From positions 62,001 to 126,000 of the forward strand of contig NZ_JAVFVR010000017.1 of assembly GCF_030929595.1 (NCBI RefSeq): a stretch of 64,000 bases of DNA, read 5' to 3'. The position numbers were made by a program, and so were the translations under genes. The DNA is from Flavobacterium sp. LHD-85. Lineage in GTDB: Bacteria > Bacteroidota > Bacteroidia > Flavobacteriales > Flavobacteriaceae. The notes beneath the pieces are model-generated. The model saw nothing but the letters and a program-made list of their open reading frames with translations. It did no database searches and had not been told where the DNA came from. Positions 60,177 to 64,000 of this stretch are shown here, in pieces; position 1 is the stretch's first letter; each line of letters opens with the position of its first letter.

Positions 60177-61502
60177 ATGAAAAAATATATAGTATTGTTT
60201 TTTGGGTTATTCTTACCTTTTTGGCTTTTTGGACAAGGCGATTTTTTATTGGAAAACAATGCAACAAAGGCAACAATTCCTTTCAAACTGATTAATAACC
60301 TTATTTTTATTCCTATAAAAGTAAATGGAGTGGAGCTAAATTTTCTGCTGGATTCTGGTGTCGAAGAAACCATTCTGTTTAGTATGGACGAAAAGCAGGA
60401 AGTTAGTTTTAACAATGTGGTGAAAATCAAACTTCGTGGTTTAGGCAGCGAGGAAGAAATAGAGGGATTGAAGTCGACAAAAAATATTCTAGAAACGCAT
60501 GGTCTTAAATCAGACGACCATACGGTTTTTATTATCTTAGACCAAAGTTTTAATTTGTCTTCTCATATAGGGATTCCAGTCAATGGTATTATCGGTTACA
60601 AATTCTTTCGAAACAATCTTGTTGAAGTAAATTATCAGAAGAAGAGAATAATGGTTCATTCTAAAAGTGCTAAGTATCAGGCAAAATTAGATAAACAATT
60701 TAAGGTAGTTCCGATAACTATAGAAAGAGCAAAACCTTATATAATGACAAAAGCGACAGTTAATGATGAAGAAATCCCTGCAAAGCTTTTAATAGATATT
60801 GGTAATAGCGATGCTTTCTGGGTTTTTGACAATGATAAAATAAAACTCCCAAATAAAAATTTTCCTGATTTTTTAGGCAAAGGATTTAGTGGTGACATTG
60901 AAGGACATCGCGCTAAAATAGATAAATTTTCTATTGATGAATTTGATTTTAGAAAGCCAATAGTCTCTTTTCCCGATTCTATTTCGATTCGTAACGTTAA
61001 GATGGTTCCAGGTCGCATTGGATCTGTTGGAGGCGAAGTTTTGAAACGATTTACCCTCGTTTTAGATTATGGAGAAAAAAAACTGTACTTAAAGAAGAAC
61101 AGTAAATTTGGTGAGCCGTTTACTTATAATAAGAGCGGAATTACGGTTCAGCACAACGGACTTCAGTGGGTGCAGGAAACGGTGCATTTAGAAACGGTAC
61201 GAGTTGCTTCTTCAATGGATGAGTTGCAGGAAAAGGATAAAAATGACAATAATTTTAGATATAAATTTGCTCTTAAACCTGTTTACGAAATAGTGAATGT
61301 GCGTAAAAATTCTGCAGCTGAAAAATGCGGATTGCATAAAGGAGATATTATTGTTAGTATTAATAGAACTCAACCTTATAAATATAGTCTGCAGCAGATA
61401 AATAATCTTTTAAAATCAGAAGATGATGTATGGGTCGATCTAGAAGTCGAACGAAATAGTCTGGTGCTTAAGTTTAGATTTAAGTTAGAAGATGAATTAT
61501 AA
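60177..61502 (+). CDS. Secreted retropepsin-like aspartyl protease with PDZ domain
   Basis: A 441-aa protein with a signal peptide (residues 1-19, MKKYIVLFFGLFLPFWLFG). Two aspartyl-protease-like lobes follow: an intact active-site triad LDSGVEE (Asp59) and a second, degenerate one (AKLLIDIGNSDAF, about residue 205, D-I-G). A PDZ domain closes the protein (AAEKCGLHKGDIIVSINRTQ, from about residue 365). Relatives process envelope proteins. The ATG at 60177 is preferred over the TTG at 60171. It diverges from the aminotransferase. Confidence 0.87.
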   Translation: MKKYIVLFFGLFLPFWLFGQGDFLLENNATKATIPFKLINNLIFIPIKVNGVELNFLLDSGVEETILFSMDEKQEVSFNNVVKIKLRGLGSEEEIEGLKSTKNILETHGLKSDDHTVFIILDQSFNLSSHIGIPVNGIIGYKFFRNNLVEVNYQKKRIMVHSKSAKYQAKLDKQFKVVPITIERAKPYIMTKATVNDEEIPAKLLIDIGNSDAFWVFDNDKIKLPNKNFPDFLGKGFSGDIEGHRAKIDKFSIDEFDFRKPIVSFPDSISIRNVKMVPGRIGSVGGEVLKRFTLVLDYGEKKLYLKKNSKFGEPFTYNKSGITVQHNGLQWVQETVHLETVRVASSMDELQEKDKNDNNFRYKFALKPVYEIVNVRKNSAAEKCGLHKGDIIVSINRTQPYKYSLQQINNLLKSEDDVWVDLEVERNSLVLKFRFKLEDEL

Positions 61503-61640
61503 AAAAATGAAATGTAGTTTACTGTAAAACCTTATTTTATAGTGTTGTATTGCACGAATGTCTTTTTTTTGTGAAAATAAGTTTACTAAAAATTAGTTTT
61601 TTTGTTAAATATTTTCTTATGTTTAGCAAAAATTTAATCT

Positions 61641-64000
61641 ATGACAAAAAACTACATTAGCTACCACCATTTTGTACTTTTTTTTATTTTTTTTACCCTC
61701 ATTTCTTCAAAACTAACGGCACAATGTGCAGGTGATGATAATACAAATGAATTAATTTGTGACGTTTCTAATCCAATTTATCAATCTGTAAATTTATTTT
61801 CTTTGTTGGGTGGTTCCCCAGTTCCTGGCGGGACATGGACAAGTGCTAACAATGATGGTTTAGATGCTTCTAATGGTATTTTGAACGCCCAGCTTATACG
61901 TGGCGGTGGAACTTATCGTTATACTTATACAGCTCCAGCAACTTCGGGCTGTACAGATAACAAGGCTGTAGTCACGATTACGATAGGTGCATATGTTGGA
62001 GTTGGATCGGAAGCAACAGTTTGTAATAAAGACAGGACTTTTAATCTTTTTACAGCTTTTGACAGTAAAGTAATGGGACCACATGTAAACGGGAGATTTA
62101 CCACCGATAAAGGAGCACCTGTAGATCCTGTAATAACGATTGACCAATATACAGTTAAAACTACGCTTCACTTTATTTATACTGTGCCAGCAGTGCTTGC
62201 ATGTTCTCCTGACGAAAAGTCGACTAATGTACAAGTTACGATTTTAATAGCCCCAGAAGCCGGAGACCCAACAAATTTAGAATTATGCGGTACAACTGAT
62301 TTGGCAGGCTATACCAATTTGGATTTAAATGATCAGCTTGAAGATGTGGATCCCGATGGTACTTGGACAGGTATTGGGATAGCTTCTGCAACAGATCACC
62401 ATATTAATCTTCAAGAATTGTTCGATGCCAATGGACCGGGAGCATACACTTATACGTATACCGTTTTAGCAGTTCCTAATAATTATATATGTGAAGATGA
62501 TGAAGCTACTGTGACAATAACTCTTGAAAAAAGAATTGATTTTACAGGATCAAAAATAATAGTTAATAAGGATATCTGCGAGTCGGAAATTGCGACAGCA
62601 ACATATTCGGGGAAAATTATACAAGGGCCAGATGGTATCCCAAATGGAGAATATGACGTTACTTTTACCGTTGTCGGACCTGGGATATCTGGTTTTGAAA
62701 ATGTCAGGGCAAATTTTGTGAATGGAGAATTTAACTTTCCAATTCAATCGTCTTATTTTAAGCAAGTCGGTAAATATACCATAACGATTACACGTATAGT
62801 ATCAACATCCAGCTTAGGAAAGTGCGTAAATATCTTTAGTCCGTTTTCAACTGTTTTAACGATTTATCCTTTACCGAGATTGACTAATGCTTCATTAACA
62901 GCGATACCGGTTTGTCAAAATGATGATGCAATTATTCAAGTTACGGCACCTAATTTGCTCGATGGTACTTATCGTATTTCTTATAACGTAAATGGAGAAA
63001 ATTTGGCTCTAGGCGAAACAGCAGAAATGATTGCTGTTGGTGGAAAAGCCTCTTTTATAGTTCCAGGAAACCTGATTACAAGAAGCGGATTATCTGTAAT
63101 TACCATTTATAGTATAACTGATATTACAAACCCTTCGCCTCAATGCACTAATATGGCAAATGTTGCAGGCAATTTAAATATAAATCCGCTTCCGAATGCA
63201 GTAACGGTGGTTGCAAAAGTTAATGACTATTGTTTGAATGCTCCCGTTACCGTAGCCGTTTCTGGTTTAGGAAATTTAACCAATGCCAGCATTTCTTATT
63301 CACTGTCTGAAAGCAATTCTTCAACCGTGCAAACCATTACAAAGGCAGTAGCAAATGGCAAATTAGATTTTATTATTCCTGCAGAACTGCTTTTAAATAC
63401 AGGCACCACAAAAATCACATTACTGAATTTAACCAATACAGTGACAAATTGTGATGTAGATTTAATCAACGTTACAGATGATTTTGTAATAAATCCGATT
63501 CCTCTAGCGCCAATGGTTTCAGATCAGCAGTTTTGTAAAGTAGATGAAGCGGTAGTAGCCAATTTAGAACCAAAAGGATCGCAATATAAATGGTATAATT
63601 CGGCAACAGCCACAACACCGCTTGCCGTTGATTATGTTTTAAAAACAGAAGATTATTATGTTCGAGAAACTTCGGCGGCGGGCTGTACTTCAGAACCAGC
63701 AAAAGTTTCAGTAGTTATTAATGATACGCCTGCACCAGAAATGATCGAAGCAGCAGATTTTTGTGGATTGGCAAATCCGAAAATAAGCGACCTTTCTAAT
63801 AAAACCAATGTCTCTTCAACCGTTTCTTGGTACGATGCGGTAGACGGAAATTTACTGCCTTCAACGACATTGTTAGTTCATAATACAACTTATTATGGAT
63901 ATGATTTAAATGAAACAACAGGATGTCTATCTGATAATTATAAAGAAGTAAAAGTATCCTTGCAAGACTGTGAAGAGGCGCAGTACGATTTCTTTATTCC
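61641..64000 (+). CDS. Secreted modular adhesin, T9SS/gliding-associated (partial, cut by the window edge)
   Basis: An open reading frame of at least 786 codons with no stop before the window ends. Signal peptide at residues 1-28 (ending LTAQ). Then Ig/PKD-like modules recur, for example a C...L...DGTWTG...GAYTYTYTV...C...ATVTITL pattern (about 29-295) and Ig-like FCKVDEAVVANL...YYVRETSAAGCTSEPAKVSVVI and FCGLANPKISDL...GCLSDNY modules near the end. The last visible residues (QYDFFI) match the start of the gliding-motility C-terminal sorting domain, which normally continues PxGFSPNGDG. So it is probably exported by T9SS and displayed on the surface. Start ATG chosen from the signal peptide. 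Confidence 0.85.
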   Translation, partial: MTKNYISYHHFVLFFIFFTLISSKLTAQCAGDDNTNELICDVSNPIYQSVNLFSLLGGSPVPGGTWTSANNDGLDASNGILNAQLIRGGGTYRYTYTAPATSGCTDNKAVVTITIGAYVGVGSEATVCNKDRTFNLFTAFDSKVMGPHVNGRFTTDKGAPVDPVITIDQYTVKTTLHFIYTVPAVLACSPDEKSTNVQVTILIAPEAGDPTNLELCGTTDLAGYTNLDLNDQLEDVDPDGTWTGIGIASATDHHINLQELFDANGPGAYTYTYTVLAVPNNYICEDDEATVTITLEKRIDFTGSKIIVNKDICESEIATATYSGKIIQGPDGIPNGEYDVTFTVVGPGISGFENVRANFVNGEFNFPIQSSYFKQVGKYTITITRIVSTSSLGKCVNIFSPFSTVLTIYPLPRLTNASLTAIPVCQNDDAIIQVTAPNLLDGTYRISYNVNGENLALGETAEMIAVGGKASFIVPGNLITRSGLSVITIYSITDITNPSPQCTNMANVAGNLNINPLPNAVTVVAKVNDYCLNAPVTVAVSGLGNLTNASISYSLSESNSSTVQTITKAVANGKLDFIIPAELLLNTGTTKITLLNLTNTVTNCDVDLINVTDDFVINPIPLAPMVSDQQFCKVDEAVVANLEPKGSQYKWYNSATATTPLAVDYVLKTEDYYVRETSAAGCTSEPAKVSVVINDTPAPEMIEAADFCGLANPKISDLSNKTNVSSTVSWYDAVDGNLLPSTTLLVHNTTYYGYDLNETTGCLSDNYKEVKVSLQDCEEAQYDFFI

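Noticed and set aside
61860..62234. Antisense 124-codon frame in the adhesin gene
   Set aside because: Shadow of the long plus-strand frame, with no start signals or known motif.

Overview
The window looks like a chromosomal segment of a Flavobacteriaceae bacterium, most likely the genus Flavobacterium. This is inferred from very AT-rich intergenic DNA, Bacteroidetes-type TAnnTTTG -7 promoter boxes, almost no Shine-Dalgarno sequences, DUF5723 and OmpA-era beta-barrel proteins, fused SecDF, and a type IX secretion/gliding-type adhesin at the right edge. About 49 protein genes are supported. No rRNA, tRNA, CRISPR array, prophage or insertion sequence was seen.

Layout. 0-5 kb: HMG-CoA lyase, a lipoprotein/outer-membrane protein pair, then guaB with a bidirectional terminator. 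5-8 kb (minus): a small HhH/zinc protein, a Tet(X)-like FAD monooxygenase and its TetR regulator, with a clear palindromic operator over the promoter. 8-16 kb (minus): L,D-transpeptidase, nudK, purA, a Fur-family regulator, a bifunctional RelA/SpoT protein, a SpoU/TrmH methyltransferase and an alkaline-phosphatase-like enzyme. 16-25 kb: the Bacteroidetes MoxR/DUF58 cluster (transglutaminase, DUF58, MoxR ATPase, DUF4350, DUF4129, a membrane protein, SpoIIM) with a divergent RDD gene. 26-35 kb: a surface polysaccharide locus (TRIC channel, FemAB-like transferase, FdtB-like aminotransferase, Wzx flippase, four glycosyltransferases, FdtA isomerase) joined to ftsE. 35-43 kb: large TPR protein, PhzF-like enzyme, TonB-receptor-like barrel, GNAT, GreA-like protein. 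43-47 kb: two tandem asparagine synthetase B genes, the second without its glutaminase catalytic residues. 47-54 kb: gyrB, mdh, secDF. 54-61 kb: PagL-like deacylase, lgt, yidD, cysS, a four-helix-bundle (IVP-type) gene, folE, an aminotransferase and an aspartyl protease with a PDZ domain. 61.6 kb to the end: a secreted modular adhesin cut by the window edge just where its C-terminal sorting domain should begin.

The least ordinary layer is the repeat landscape. There is a 29-unit, perfectly phased 7-bp array ahead of gyrB. The same heptamer vocabulary is scattered through other gaps. REP-like paired hairpins carry compensatory base changes. A GAGCGGAGTCGAAG inverted repeat occurs both between genes and in frame inside an aminotransferase gene. 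Gene-sized segments (phzF, the four-helix-bundle gene) are bracketed by repeats, and some CTTTGCACCTTTG-type repeats seem to supply promoters. The other standouts are the glutaminase-dead AsnB paralogue, the Tet(X)-like operon with a visible operator, and a face-to-face overlapping promoter pair in the polysaccharide locus.
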